A stretch of 64,000 nucleotides of DNA from Sacculina carcini (GCA_916048095.2 OU696590.1:4879052-4943051); one strand, 5' to 3'; positions 43,441 through 55,838 are shown, numbered from the stretch's first letter. The notes: generated by a model from the sequence alone, not told the origin. Numbers and translations are program-made.

Positions 43441-43689
43441 TGTCAGATGAGTTGAGATATGAGCGGGCCATTAACATAGACATAACAGCTCATGACAGCA
43501 CATACGTGGAGGATTAACGTAGCAAGCATGCACTCACCAAGCTGGAGGTGCTCGACTCTGCCGGTCAACCAACAGCCAACTATTGCCCGGCGGAGGACAT
43601 CCTGATAAGCGACTTGTTCCTCCTGTTTGATTTTGTTCATGCCCGTTGGCAGTGTAATCGTTTCATTGTTAATCTAGTTCATTGTGTTG

Positions 43690-44665
43690 TGTTTTACTTT
43701 TGCACAGTTGTTCAATAACTGTTTTTACAGTTGTTCATCACCAACTGGACATCCGAACACAACTACACAAATCACTATCAAGAACACGATCATCCCACAC
43801 ACTCAAACACCAGAAATACTAGACATCACATATAACACATACATGACATTCAAACAACACATCACCAACATCAAAACCAAAGTCACCCCACTTAAAGCAC
43901 TCACACACACAACTTTCGGACAAAACAAAGATACCACAGTCACCATATACACACAATACATCAGACCCGCGATTGAATACGCTAGCCCCGTGTGGGCTAG
44001 CAATCTTGCAGCACGACACACAAACACACTTCAAAACACCGCACTCAGAATCATCACAGGATGCACAGCCACCACACCAGTAGACCACCTCCATCACGGA
44101 ACAAAACTCCTTAAACTGTCACGCCACCTATACACGAGAGGCACACAAGCACTCGCAGCCGCATACACAAACACATCACATCCACTACATCACCTCACAA
44201 CACAAGAAAACAGAAACATAAAAACAACACCAAGCACGCTTTAGTACAGATAAATTCTCACCTCACTTCCACCAGCCCCCCACGCACATCAGTCAAGAAA
44301 CACATACACACAGAGATCGCACGGAAAGCTATACACTCACTACAACACAACACACTCCTACGAAGACGCCCACCGGACATCCACAAATCATAAAATACAC
44401 TCACACGCGAAAACAAGGTGCATCTGGTCAGGTTGAGATGCGGTTATCATCCTGCTCTTCTGTCAAATAAGAAAAGATTGAATGACTCAATCGATGACAC
44501 CTGTCCAGATTGCAATTCAGCAGCACATCCCATCACACACATCATGGAACACTGCACAGCACACACACAACTAAGACGCCAACACAAAATTAAATCCACA
44601 AAGGACATGTGGAACAACTATTTATTACCGCAAGCGGTAATAAACAGGAGTACGAGACGTATTTG
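43690..44665 (+). pseudogene. LINE ORF2 C-terminal region, broken
   Basis: The frame to 44244 reads ILDITYNTYMTFKQHI, TVTIYTQYIRPAIEYASPVWAS and NTALRIITGCTATTP, the region just after the RT palm. A later frame (44418-44666) reads HLVRLRCGYHPALL and DTCPDCNSAAHPITHIMEHC, the C-terminal CCHC-like zinc motif. Frameshifts separate the parts. It belongs to a different LINE family from the copies at 39-42.7 kb. Confidence 0.75.
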
Positions 44666-44666
44666 A

Positions 44667-45302
44667 CGTATGTGAATGTTTGTTAGAATTGAATATTGTG
44701 TATTGAATGTTTGTTAGAATTGAATATTGTTTATGCCAGGACATAACAGGAAAATACCGGACTCTAAGGTAATAGCAGAAAGTATTGTAAATAGCTGTAT
44801 TTACGAGTATTTTCTCGTATAATTATATATGATTATACAGTAAAATACATAATTTATTACGAATTTCATGTAAAAATTGAACAATTGATTTGTGTATGCA
44901 CTTTACATTTGACAAACCTTTTGTTTGTGAAAAATAACCCTAGTAAACAACGCATATTATCATTATCAACAGTTTTTTTATCTATCTGTAGTGTTTTCAT
45001 ACTCATAAGATACGTATATTGTAAAATATTGCAATTTGTTTGTGAAAAAATGTGAAAAACACAATCAAAGGTGCGCTGTGAAATAACTCACGAAAGAATG
45101 CAGGAAAAAACAGACAGATTTGTCAAGGTCAATGACCATGAATTAAATCGTTCATTGTCGATTCAATGTTCATTGGCTGAGAAGCTATTTGCATTGGATA
45201 CTGATCCCTGCGGCTGAATAAGCTTACAATTTCAACTTTCCGTGATTCTTCATCAATTTGATCAAGCCTAGTGATTGGATTCGCCCGGATAACGAGTGAA
45301 CC
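44667..45302. other. AT-rich interval upstream of the TTLL5-like gene
   Basis: It contains a direct repeat of GAATGTTTGTTAGAATTGAA (near 44674 and 44705). No coding sequence was seen. The promoter of the TTLL5-like gene should lie here if the gene is active, but no clear TATA or initiator can be assigned. Confidence 0.4.
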
Positions 45303-47825
45303 ATGGCCAAGACTTCATCTTACAACCGGCACGATCCACCAACAGCAACTTGCAACAATGTTCTGCATTTCTGCAGTTCCAACCTGGAGCAGTACAGAGA
45401 GGACATTGTGGAAAAGGCACAACAGCTCGACATCACCTACCGAGTGCGTGCCAAAGAAGAACAACTGATTCGCCGTGTAATGCAAGTTCACGGCATCAGA
45501 GAGGTTGACGAATTCAACAACGCCTTCAATCTGATGTGGACAGGGTCCTATCCACAGCCTCATGTATGGAACAGCCTGAATCCATACCAGAAGATCAACC
45601 ATTTCCCGAGAACGTGTGAGCTGACCCGAAAAGACCGCCTATGTAAGAGCGTTGAACACATGAAGAACGCCCACGGAGTCAAAAAATTTGATTTTATCCC
45701 ATCCACCTTCGTAATGCCCTACGAATACCAGCAATTTCGTTCGGCATTCATGAAGGAAAGAGGTACGTGGATTGTTAAACCTGCCTCCTCTTCATGTGGT
45801 AGAGGAATATACCTAGTCAACCATCCGAACCAGGTGCCACGCAAAGAGCCGGTTGTCGTGTCCAAGTACATCGACAACCCGCTACTGATCAACGAACGCA
45901 AATGGGACCTGCGCCTGTACGTGGTAGTCACCAGCTTCGAGCCTCTGGTTGTCTACCTGTACGAGGAAGGACTGGCTCGATTTGCCTCAGTGCGCTACGA
46001 CACGTCGCGCGAGGAAGAGTACAACCCGTTCAAACACCTCACAAACTACAGCGTAAACAAACACCACTGTGACTTTGTGCAGAACCAAGACGCTGATGCT
46101 GACGACGTGGGCAACAAGTGGTCCCTTTCAGCTCTGCTGCGACACCTGAAAAACGCCGGACAAGATATCACCGGCCTAATGCGCAATATCGAGGACATCA
46201 TAATTAAGTCGCTAATATCTATTGCTCCGTCTGTCTCCGCCGGATGCGCGAAATTCGCGGCCAACCCACACAACTGCTTCGAGTTGTTCGGGTACGATAT
46301 TCTGGTGGACTCAGCATTGCGTCCGTGGCTGCTCGAAGTAAATCTGAGTCCATCGTTGGCTTGCGACGCACCCATCGACTGTAAAATTAAGTCGGCGCTG
46401 GTGTGCGACTTGTTCACAATGGTCGGGGTGCCTGTTCCGTCGGAGAATACGACAAAAAACGGTCGTCAACAACACCGAGCATTCAGAATGACGAGAACTA
46501 CTAATTCCACCATGTTTTCGTCAACTGCCTGTGGTCAATCAGTGCGTCCACCGCCGTTGAAGACCGGTCACTCGACGGCGGCACCCGTCTCTAGTCTCTC
46601 ACAGCAGGCAGAGCAGGTGCGCGGCGAATGGAGTAGAAGCGGCGGATTTGTGTGCATCTTGCCGACACAAGACACATGGAAGCAGTATGGCAGTTTCTTG
46701 CAGTTGACCGGCAGCTCGGCCAATCAGAAGCTGCATGAGAAACTCTACGGTCGTGTCAAAGTCCCCGGTACAAGATCCTTAGCGTGGCGCAAAGTCGATG
46801 GTGGCGACAATCGACGTGCGACCAATAGCGGTGTTACAGAAAGTTTGGCCGCGCGACTGGCATGTTATGAACGACCGCTGAATAGAGGTTGTTCCCGTTC
46901 TCTTGAAAGTGACAGAGAAGATGACTTGACTCACAGCGACGATATCGGTCGCGTCAATGATGACAACGTTGCTAGAGACATTCGTGACGACGCCCGTGAC
47001 AAATTCGATGACTTTGATGTTGGCTATGCTGGAGGTGACAATGATGGTCAGGTTGATGACGATGAGGATAGGATAGCCTCGCCAGAAGACCGGGCATTTT
47101 ACCTCAAACATGTCAGGCTGCAGCTGGAGCTGGGAGCACGTTTGAGTCGCTACGAGGCGCGCCTGATTTTTGCATTCTACCTGCATCGAGTGCGCAGACG
47201 ATTAATGACCACAATCCAGACAGAGTCCGACCACGACCAACTTCGACTGATCGCCAAGTTCATGATCAAGGCTGCCAAGAATCTGTCAGATCGTCGTGTA
47301 GACCGGGACATTGGCGAGCTGGCATCATCATCCAACAAAGTCACCTCGATTATAAGATATCTGGATCGCTTCATCAGCGCCTACACCAAAGACACGGCGC
47401 TCTACGTAACACACAAAAACTCCGACGAATACCTCGACTTGCGACTGTTCCGGCAGTTTATCGTTGGCGCCAGTGAGTGCGATCTGAAGAACATCATCAT
47501 GCTCCATATACAGACGTACCGGTCGACAGAAATGTTTGTCGGAAGAGCCGAGCAGTTTCCGCCAAATCTCGCTGCCGACTCTGTAGCTCGTGCGCCGCAA
47601 CAGTCACCAAATTTGTCAAAATCTCGTACGACACGTGTTGGCAGCTCGCAAAAACACGCTCCCGTTTATGAAGCGTTTGTCGACGAGCAAAACAAACATC
47701 TGGGTATAAGACGTCACGCAGACAAGTACAGACCAGAGCTGATGCCACAGAATAGTTCGTCGTGTCGCCACCGGAGGCACTGTGCTCGTCACGGAGGCTA
47801 CAATCAACACATCAGGGATCGTTGA
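45303..47825 (+). CDS. TTLL5-like: TTLL5-type tubulin polyglutamylase, single exon
   Basis: An uninterrupted 840-codon frame starts in a good Kozak context (AACCATGG). Residues 45-360 form the tubulin tyrosine ligase-like ATP-grasp core: LMWTGS (77-82), INHFPRTCELTRKDRL (98-113), WIVKPASSSCGRGIYL (156-171, ATP-binding Lys159), DLRLYV (202-207), HLTNYSVNK (245-253), FELFGYDILVD (326-336) and LLEVNLSPSLACDAP (343-357, Mg ligands Glu345 and Asn347). FVCIL / SETW-like motifs follow (46648-46680). A CID-like helix LSRYEARLIFAFYLHRV lies near residues 613-630. TTLL5 adds glutamate side chains to alpha-tubulin tails. It is shorter than the human enzyme (about 1280) but has all domains through the CID. 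Lack of introns suggests a retrogene, although the frame is intact. Confidence 0.93.
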   Translation: MAKTSSYNRHDPPTATCNNVLHFCSSNLEQYREDIVEKAQQLDITYRVRAKEEQLIRRVMQVHGIREVDEFNNAFNLMWTGSYPQPHVWNSLNPYQKINHFPRTCELTRKDRLCKSVEHMKNAHGVKKFDFIPSTFVMPYEYQQFRSAFMKERGTWIVKPASSSCGRGIYLVNHPNQVPRKEPVVVSKYIDNPLLINERKWDLRLYVVVTSFEPLVVYLYEEGLARFASVRYDTSREEEYNPFKHLTNYSVNKHHCDFVQNQDADADDVGNKWSLSALLRHLKNAGQDITGLMRNIEDIIIKSLISIAPSVSAGCAKFAANPHNCFELFGYDILVDSALRPWLLEVNLSPSLACDAPIDCKIKSALVCDLFTMVGVPVPSENTTKNGRQQHRAFRMTRTTNSTMFSSTACGQSVRPPPLKTGHSTAAPVSSLSQQAEQVRGEWSRSGGFVCILPTQDTWKQYGSFLQLTGSSANQKLHEKLYGRVKVPGTRSLAWRKVDGGDNRRATNSGVTESLAARLACYERPLNRGCSRSLESDREDDLTHSDDIGRVNDDNVARDIRDDARDKFDDFDVGYAGGDNDGQVDDDEDRIASPEDRAFYLKHVRLQLELGARLSRYEARLIFAFYLHRVRRRLMTTIQTESDHDQLRLIAKFMIKAAKNLSDRRVDRDIGELASSSNKVTSIIRYLDRFISAYTKDTALYVTHKNSDEYLDLRLFRQFIVGASECDLKNIIMLHIQTYRSTEMFVGRAEQFPPNLAADSVARAPQQSPNLSKSRTTRVGSSQKHAPVYEAFVDEQNKHLGIRRHADKYRPELMPQNSSSCRHRRHCARHGGYNQHIRDR

Positions 47826-49650
47826 CGTACACGCAACCGGTGCTGACATGTTACGATTTCAATGCCCGACTGAAGACATGTCTTGCATATATTAACATAC
47901 CCGCCTCGTCCAATGTCTCCGAAGTTTCTCTCAAGTGTCGCTATCCTAGTCAAGCCCTGCTTGTTAAACACTCACTTGTGTGTGTGTGCGAATGCGCGTG
48001 CCACCGTTGTCGCATTCACGTGGATTAGGCCTCCAGGGGAACCACGTTAAAAAAAACGCGTCTCTAGTTGATACCTCCTGGGTGACGTGGAAAATCAACT
48101 TCAAATTATTGTTTGATGACCTCTAAAAACACACCTATTTTAATGGCGAACACCTTCCATTGTTCACTTTATATCTGAGATACGTTGTCATTTGTTTGGA
48201 ATGTGTTTTATTTCATGTCAATACAACTCTGCTGATTTATCCTGTCTTTCTTACTAACGAACAAGGCGCGACATAGCGCAATGGACAAGCAAAACACATC
48301 CACACGCTAACAACTGTGAAACTCTCCTCCGGTCGATTAACTATTAAAAATTACTTGGGGTTCAATGAGTTTACCCGATTTTTGGCGATCCGAAATGGCG
48401 ATAAATTAACCAGACACACGCAGTGCCGATCTTCAAGCGTTTGCACACTGCTGATGGGTATGTAAAACGATATAATCTGTACAAATGCCGGTGTAATGCT
48501 CATCTATACCAAGGGCGTAGATTTGTATCAATAATCGAGGTCATGCCACCTCCATGATGAAGGTGGCATGACCATCTTGTGATGATCTCATCCTTGAAAT
48601 TTGAGTGTGCAAATATGTCTACTTATGTGAGCTATATTTGGTCCGTGCGATGGCAACTGGAAACAAATGTTGTTGACAGATTGTTTGCTGAGATTTGTCT
48701 TGATTGAGCGCTTGAACCTGTGTAGCAGATCTCATCGATATTTGGTGGAACCTACACAACATTCATGTGTTCTGAGACGAGCTCAAGTGTTTCTACTCGT
48801 CATGCATTCCAGCCGTGACTTTTGACGCACATAGCCTGCAACGTAGCCGCTCGACTACTAGACGTGACTTGTCATGTATTATCCGGTGTCTCATTCTTGA
48901 CTTCTTGCAGTACAAAAACAACATACCAGACATGCATTCTAGATAAACAAGAGCTTCATCTGTGTAATTGGGTTAGTGAATGACGGCAGCTGACCCCCGT
49001 GTGGCGGATTGAGAGGATGAAGGACAATTTCAATTCAATGTGGCCGATTCTACGATTGTCTTGCGTGCAATGACCAGGGTCTTTGTTGGCCTATATCGGC
49101 TGGTCGTGCAGTGCAAGATCACTGTGCTGAATTGTGACCCATTGAACGTAGCTTATTCGGACTGGGTCATATTTCGTGATGCTGTTTGACGAGCAGCAAT
49201 GATGTGCTCCTGTTTGACTGTTCGAATTTCAACAGTCACATCGTATGTATTGATACTGAATGTCTTATCATTGTACTGTTAACGCATACTACTGCGTGGA
49301 CGGCGGGCCCAGACAGTTGGATTTGAGGGATGTATTGTATTACCACCATGCAGTATATATACATATTTTGTTTGCTCCATGATCCCACTGCCTCTCGCTC
49401 TGGGCCAGACCATGTACTGTGTTATGCTATAATGTGTATGTATTGTTAATGTTATGATACAATGCAATATTTATGATGCCATGTAAGTGTTATGATGTAA
49501 TGTATTTGCATATAATCGTATACACTGTATACCATCATGCGCAGTGTAAATGTACGCAATCCGGCTGATTATACACATGGCTTGATGTAATGTTGCAATG
49601 GTTTGATGCCGCTGAATGTTATGTATGTTTAATGTCACTGACTGTTGATG
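47826..49650. other. Intergenic stretch downstream of TTLL5-like gene
   Basis: No conserved reading frame. It includes a 13-bp perfect hairpin (48539-48573), a possible transposon end (AAGGGCGTAGATTTG near 48530), and low-complexity TATG/ATG-rich sequence at 49400-49640. Confidence 0.45.
48539..48573. repeat. 13-bp perfect inverted repeat
   Basis: GGTCATGCCACCT and AGGTGGCATGACC are separated by 9 nt. It could be a small foldback or a terminator-like structure; no context supports a function. Confidence 0.8.
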
Positions 49651-49659
49651 ATTGATTAT

Positions 49660-49701
49660 ATTTGTCTCTGATGATCAATCAATTGACCATCAGATACAAA
49701 T
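49660..49701. repeat. Hairpin abutting the orphan P-loop frame
   Basis: ATTTGTCTCTGATG (49660-49673) and CATCAGATACAAAT (49688-49701) pair with one mismatch around a 14-nt loop. The GC-rich coding-like sequence begins directly after it. Confidence 0.85.
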
Positions 49702-50704
49702 AGGAAGCGGAAAGACGACCTACGCCCTGCACGCAAAAGGTCAAGTTTTCGACATTGACTGGGCGTGTAGGAAGTGTCCTCCTGCCCTTTGCAGTTTCAT
49801 ACGGGAACAAGGGTTTATTGTTGTGTCAAACCAGCACGGGCTCTTGCCCAAGATGTACACTCATATGGATGCCCGTGTGGCGTTCGTCTCCCTCCCGTTG
49901 TGCATCCGCAACGGGTACGGGGTCGACGAACTGAACTCGTTGATCCGGTAGGTCCGTTCTCACGCGGACGCCTTGATCGTGGATTCCAGATCCTGCGAAA
50001 CATTCGATCTCCCGCACCTCCTCAACGCAATGCTGTGCACTCGCGTCGACAGAAGGATCGTGAGGCGGTGCGCTGAGTTGCAGGAAGGTTCCGAGGATGT
50101 CCTTCCCTCGAGTTCTCCTGAGTGCCCAGTCAGCGTGCGCTCATTGCACACCGCGCCCCTGGAGAGGCTTCTGTCAGTGGGTTTTATCCGCGAAATGGGC
50201 GTGCCTCTAAGTTGGTGTGAGTGCGTGCCGATTAACTGCGGCGCCGACGACCTGGCCCTCAGACTGACCTCCGCCTGCGACCCCGACACCCCGATGGATG
50301 AATGGGAGAGGTGGGCGGAGATAATCAACATCTCTGTGGTGTCTTGCGGAGTCTTCGACTCTGTCCAGTGGATTGGGAGGAATTGCGGGTATGTCCCCGT
50401 GCCCGCTGTGACCCCCAGGAGGCTGTCTGCCCAGGGACGGTCCCGCAGTGCGCGACTTTCCATGGTCGCCGCTAAAGTCACAGACCCTAAGTGGAGACGA
50501 CTCGGCTCAACCGAGTGGGCTCGCTCGTATGAATCTGCTCTTCTGGGGGATGCCAGCGTGTCGGGCATGCTCAGGGAGGCTGTGGGAGACATCGGGTCCC
50601 TGCTCAACCCGGCTAAGGACTGGTTTCAATCTTTTGTCGGTGTCGGTGGGTCATTCTCATTGTCGGATGCTTTACCATGTTATGCTTCATTGTGCACTCA
50701 GTAA
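49702..50704 (+). pseudogene. Orphan reading frame with truncated P-loop and one in-frame stop
   Basis: A single frame runs from 49652 to 50704, broken only by TAG at 49949-49951 (99 + 250 codons). It starts at a GSGKTTYALHAKG (49703-49740) lacking the upstream Gly and beta strand of a normal Walker A. FDIDWA, VVSNQHGLLPKM and ALIVDSRS follow, a layout compatible with a small P-loop kinase fold. The C-terminal half (50100-50700) is Trp/Cys-rich and matches nothing I know. GC content is clearly higher than the flanks and no splice sites are needed. An endogenised viral or bacterial gene, or a dead retrogene, are the main options; none is proven. Confidence 0.5.
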
Positions 50705-51071
50705 AGGTTGTGCATAGGGCCCGCAGCTTCGTCTAGGCAGGTGCAGGAGTGTGGCGTGTCTTTACCCATGTGTTTATGTTTCGTCGCATCAACTCATGGA
50801 TATCCGGTGCGCCCGCCGAGGTCCAGGATCTTGAGCTATCGCACAATGCATCGTGTCACGTACAAAGCGTGACACAGCGTTTGCGGTGTCGTTAGAGCAA
50901 GCTCTCGCAGGAGTGCGGACCCCCAGGCCCGTGCTCCGATGTATCCCGAGGTTTAGGGCTAGGGTGTCAATTGGCACTTGTGTGAACGCCCCAGGGTACG
51001 CGGGGCAGGAGAAAGCAACCACAGGTTCATCCAGCGTGCTTGAGGGAGGGTTTCCCTCATGATGGAAAAAA
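50705..51071 (+). other. GC-rich tail of the orphan insertion ending in an A run
   Basis: The GC-rich composition continues after the stop for about 360 bp, then drops at a short A-run (51065-51071). This could be the 3' untranslated part of an inserted RNA-derived copy. An open frame (50853-51062) is present without recognised motifs. Confidence 0.35.
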
Positions 51072-51690
51072 ATCAATTGATATAAATGTTGGTTTCATTT
51101 CGCTTGTTTGATGTTTGTATAATGCGTTTGTGTTATGTATGTATAAGGCCTCATGTTTTTAGGCATATGTGTTAAATATAGCTCTGAATGTTCATACTGT
51201 TTATCGACTTCTCAACCGCAATCTTAACAATGCCTGATAGCACCACAATTACTAGCGTGCTCAGTAATGTTTGAATAGATCGTGTTGACCAACTCAAACA
51301 TAACGTAGGTGCAATGGGCCGAGGCAGAGCTGGATAGTAAAACAAATATACTCGAAAATGAAGCATCACACATTTGGGCATTTATATTGCCTTTCTTTCG
51401 TCGTGTTTCATTGTTTCAAATAACGCTCATTCGTTTGAATGAAATGTCTCTATACTAAAATTGACTTACAATGGAAATTTGCAAGTATTCTTCCAATTAA
51501 ACTGTAATATGTTCTGTATTTGCTACATTTCTCTTATGAATGCTCTTCTGCAAGACGGGCGGGTTTAAACGCTAGTATTTCATAAACATGACCCATCGCT
51601 TCGTTTACGTTTGAAGCCCCTGATCTATACCATTGACCCCGCGCAATTATGCACCTCATATTCAAGCACACACACAGACAGACAGATAAC
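51072..51690. other. AT-rich intergenic sequence
   Basis: No gene or clear repeat recognised. Confidence 0.4.
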
Positions 51691-51699
51691 CTTTTATAT

Positions 51700-53930
51700 A
51701 TATACTAGCATTAAAACCCGCCCGTTGTGCGGAAGAATTCATAAAAATACTGCAAATTAAAAATAAATAAGGCAAACCCATAAAAACCTTAATCAATTAA
51801 AAAGTCTAAATTTCATTATTTTTAATTTTATTTTGACAAAATATTCTCACTCAACCCGCCTCATATTTAAACCCGCCCGACGTGAGGAAAAATTCAGAAC
51901 TCGAACACCATCCGTTCTGGTTCTTGAAGTCAAATCCATTAGTTTTGTATATGAATTCATTCTATACGGTGAAATTGAACGTTTTATTGCTGCCCGCGGG
52001 ACATTTTTATTTCATAAAAATGAGCCATCGCTTCGTTTGCGTTTGAAGCCCCTGATAATTGAACCAGCGAACCATGAGCCAGCGCAATTATGTCACCTCA
52101 TATTCAAGCATACATACACAGACAGACAGATAATTTCTTCTTTATGTATATATATAGCATTAAAACCCGCCCGTTGTGCGGAGCAATTCATAACATGAAA
52201 TTCATATTCAATTCATAAAAAATATGGAAAAATAAAAATGAAATAGGGTACACTCATAAAAATATTAATCAATTGAAAATTATAAGTTTAATTGTTTTTA
52301 TTTCGACACAATATTTCCCCTTAGTCCGCCTGAGTCATTTTTAAACCCGCCCGTCGTGCTGAATAATTCAGAACTCGAACACGATCCGTTCTGCATCTTG
52401 AAGTCAAATCCATTGGTTTTGTGTATGGATTAATTCTACAGGGTAAATTGAACGTTCTATTGTCTATAGTTGCTGCCCGCGGAACATTTTTATTTTAAAA
52501 AAAAAAACCTTTTTTTAAATGAACCATTTGAAAAAATTATCTAAAAACACTTTTTTAAACCCACCCGTCGTGCGGAACAATTCATACAATAAAATTCATA
52601 TCAAATCCATAAAATATAATGAATACAAATTGAAAAGCAAAAAATGTAACCTATAAATATCTTAACCAATAGAAAAGTCTAAATGTGAATATTTTTGTTC
52701 TTATTTTGACAAATATTATCCCTCAACCCGCCTGATATATAAATCTGCCCGTCGTGTGGTATAATTCAGAACACAAACACGAAACAAACAATGAAAGATG
52801 ATGAAATCTTTTCATCAGACTGTTTCCAAACTATATTTATTACTTAACATCATTCCCCAATATCATTTGCTTAAGTACTATTTCACTTTTACCGCTATAA
52901 TATTTATTGTTAAAATTTATATATTTTCCGCTATCATTAAAACCCAATATAACCTGAGTCAAACCTACCCAACCCAACCCAACCATTCAATCTTGACCGC
53001 TCTCAGCCTAGTCTGAGGTGATTTAACTTATTAGTTTGTGATCACAAAATATACTGATGCGATCATAATTTGTAATCAGAAGACTGAGATTATCTACCCC
53101 AGGGGTCCCAAACACGCGGCCCACCAATACTTTTCTCTCAACCCGCCAATATAGTATCGGGACCAAACTGTAAGGTAGCTAAATTCACATTTGTTGCATA
53201 ATGCGATATAATTTTACACCATTATCATATTATCTCATAATTCCCGGTTAATGCTTCCACTAATGCATCATATTCATACAGTTGTTATTTTTTGGGTTAC
53301 ATCGATAATGCAGCCCTTGATATTACAGCCGATATTATATTATGCAATCTATATTCTGCTACGTATTATTCCTAATACATATATCATTAGATCGCAAAAT
53401 ATATTTAAAGGTTCACATCATTCTCCAAAATCATTCGCTTAAGAGCTATTCTACTTTTATCGCTAGAATATTTACTGCTAGCAAAATATCATATACCTCG
53501 CTATCATTTAAACCCACTCTTTATAGATACATTTAATTCGCCCGTCGTGCGGAACAGTTCATAAAATATAATTAATATTCAATTCATAAAAAAATTAGTG
53601 CAAATTGAAAAAGAAAAACAAACGCACAGGAAAGTTATAGCTAATCTAAAAGTCTAAATGTGAAATTTATGTTTCAATTTAGAAAACATGTTTTTCCACA
53701 ACACTATCAAAACAATGCAACCTTCTGTCATCTCTATAATTCCAGGTTAATGCTTCCGCTAAAACAGCATAAGTTGGCATTACATGATATTGCAACCCAT
53801 ATCCTTATGCAACTTATGCTTATGCAACTTGAAATTAAACCAATTAAATTACACAGTTAAATTCAGTAGTTTACTTTGTTCCCAATAGCATTTTACCCGC
53901 CCGTCGTGCGGAACGTTATTGAGGACAATA
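51700..53930. repeat. AT-rich interspersed repeat family with CCCGCCCGTCGTGCGGA motif, block 1
   Basis: The motif or close variants occur near 51718, 51871, 52167, 52344, 52560, 52746, 53538 and 53894. They alternate between a form followed by ATTCATAAAAT and one followed by ATTCAGAACTC. Units are roughly 150-330 bp of AT-rich sequence with shared phrases (AAAAGTCTAAAT, TTGACAAAATAT). No coding capacity. Confidence 0.8.
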
Positions 53931-54049
53931 AAGCCTTTATATTCAGTAGAGTGTAGCATTAATTAAACTGTACGCAATAAAACCACACCATCCATGCTTG
54001 GAGATAATATGATGCATTCTTAATTGTGATTGGGCTTCAGTGAAATTTA

Positions 54050-55720
54050 ATCGGTGTATATTCCTGTGTAATCGCAAGTGCGCATAATAGCTGTCAAATT
54101 GGCAATATGTCCTTTTGACTTTACACCGCCGTAACTTCCTTCAGATACCCTTTGGAAAATTACAAATTATACCGTATTGTAGAAGAAAAGATTTCTAGAA
54201 CGATGGTATAATTTATTTTTATGTGTAACAAATAGTTACTGAGAAATAGTAGAAAAATGAATTAATTTTAGTCGCCCGGTGTTCAAGTGTAATTTTGGAT
54301 GTATTTGAGAATTTTGCCAATTTTACACGTTTTTTGTATCATTTGTGGGTATAAATTATAGCTTATCTTGTAGAACACAAAATTCTCTACACAGTAGTAT
54401 ATTCCTGTGTAATCGCAAGTGCGTAAATTGTGATTGGACTTCAGTGAAATTTAATCAGTGTATATTCATGTGTAATCGCAAGTACGCATAATAGCTGTCA
54501 AATTGGCAACATGACATTTTGACTTTACACCGGCGTAACTTCCTTCAGATACACTTTGGAAAATTAAAAATTATACCGTACTGTAGGAAACAAAATTTCT
54601 AGCACGATGGTATAATTAATTTTAATGTATGACAAATAGTTCCTGAGAAATGGGTATAAAAATGAATAAATTGTAGTCACCCGGTGTTCAAGTGTAATTT
54701 TGGATGTATTTGAGAATTTTGCCAATTTTACACGTTTTTTGTATCATTTGTGGGTATAAATTACACCTTTTCTTGTAGAACACAAAATTCTCTACACAGT
54801 AGTATATTCCTGTGTAATCGCAAGTGCGCATAATAGCTGTCAAATTGGCAATATGTCCTTTTGACTTTACACCGCCGTCACTTCCTTCAGATACACTTTG
54901 GAAAATTAAGAATTATACCGCATTTTAAAAAATACAATTTCCAGCACGATGATATAATTTATTTTAATGTGTGACAAATAGTTCCTGAGAAATAGGTAGA
55001 AAAATGAATTAATTTAGGCGCCCGGTGATCAAGTGAAATTTTGGATGTATTTGACAATTTTGCCAATTTTACACATTTTTTGTATCATTTGTGGGTATAA
55101 ATTATAACTTTTCTTGTAGAACACAAAATTATCTACACAATAGTATAATTTTTATAGCTGTACCATTGCTGGTTTATGAGGAATAGATAGGGGAATATTT
55201 ACCAAAACATTCACGGTTTCCAGTGCTAATTTTGCATTTTTGACTTTGTCATTTTGACTTCACACCGCCGTAACTTTTTTTTAATACACTTTGGAAAATT
55301 AAAAATTATACCGTGTTGTAGCAAACGAAATTCCCAGCATGATGGTATTATTTATTTAGTTGTGTGATAATTAGTTTTTGATACATAGAGAAAAAAGTAT
55401 AGAAAATCGGACGCGTGGAGTATAAATATAATTTTGAATATAGATTGAAATTTTGTCATGTTTACATCTTTTATGTTCTATTTTTGGATATGAATTATAA
55501 CCTATCTTGTAGAACAGAAAATTCTCTACACAGTGGTATAATCTGTTTGGCTGTACCATTTCTGGTTTATGAGGAGTAGATGGCAGAGCATTGACCACAA
55601 TTTTCGCATATTTCAGGGTTCATTTTGTCTTTTCACCGCTATAACTTTTTTTGATTTCATTTTTGAAATTTAAAATTTAATCTAAAGTGTAGACAAGAAA
55701 ATTTCCAACGTGATGGTATA
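54050..55720. repeat. Tandem array of diverged ~350-420-bp AT-rich units
   Basis: The phrase TCCTGTGTAATCGCAAGTGCG recurs near 54062, 54410 and 54808 (variant near 54468). AATTGGCAA-ATG-C, TTTGACTT-ACACCGCCGTAACT and GGAAAATTA-AAATTATACCG recur near 54120, 54530, 54870 and 55260; the last units (to 55720) are more diverged. Confidence 0.85.
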
Positions 55721-55789
55721 AATTGTTAGCGGGTAGGCTGAGTGGTGGCCGAATAATAGCTGATAGAAAATGGACCAAGGAGGGTCGAA

Positions 55790-55803
55790 CACACACACAC
55801 ACA

Positions 55804-55838
<35 letters not shown>

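Noticed and set aside
47762-48028. Extension of the TTLL5-like protein through an 88-codon frame
   Set aside because: It is in a different frame with no splice evidence; the main frame stops cleanly at 47825.
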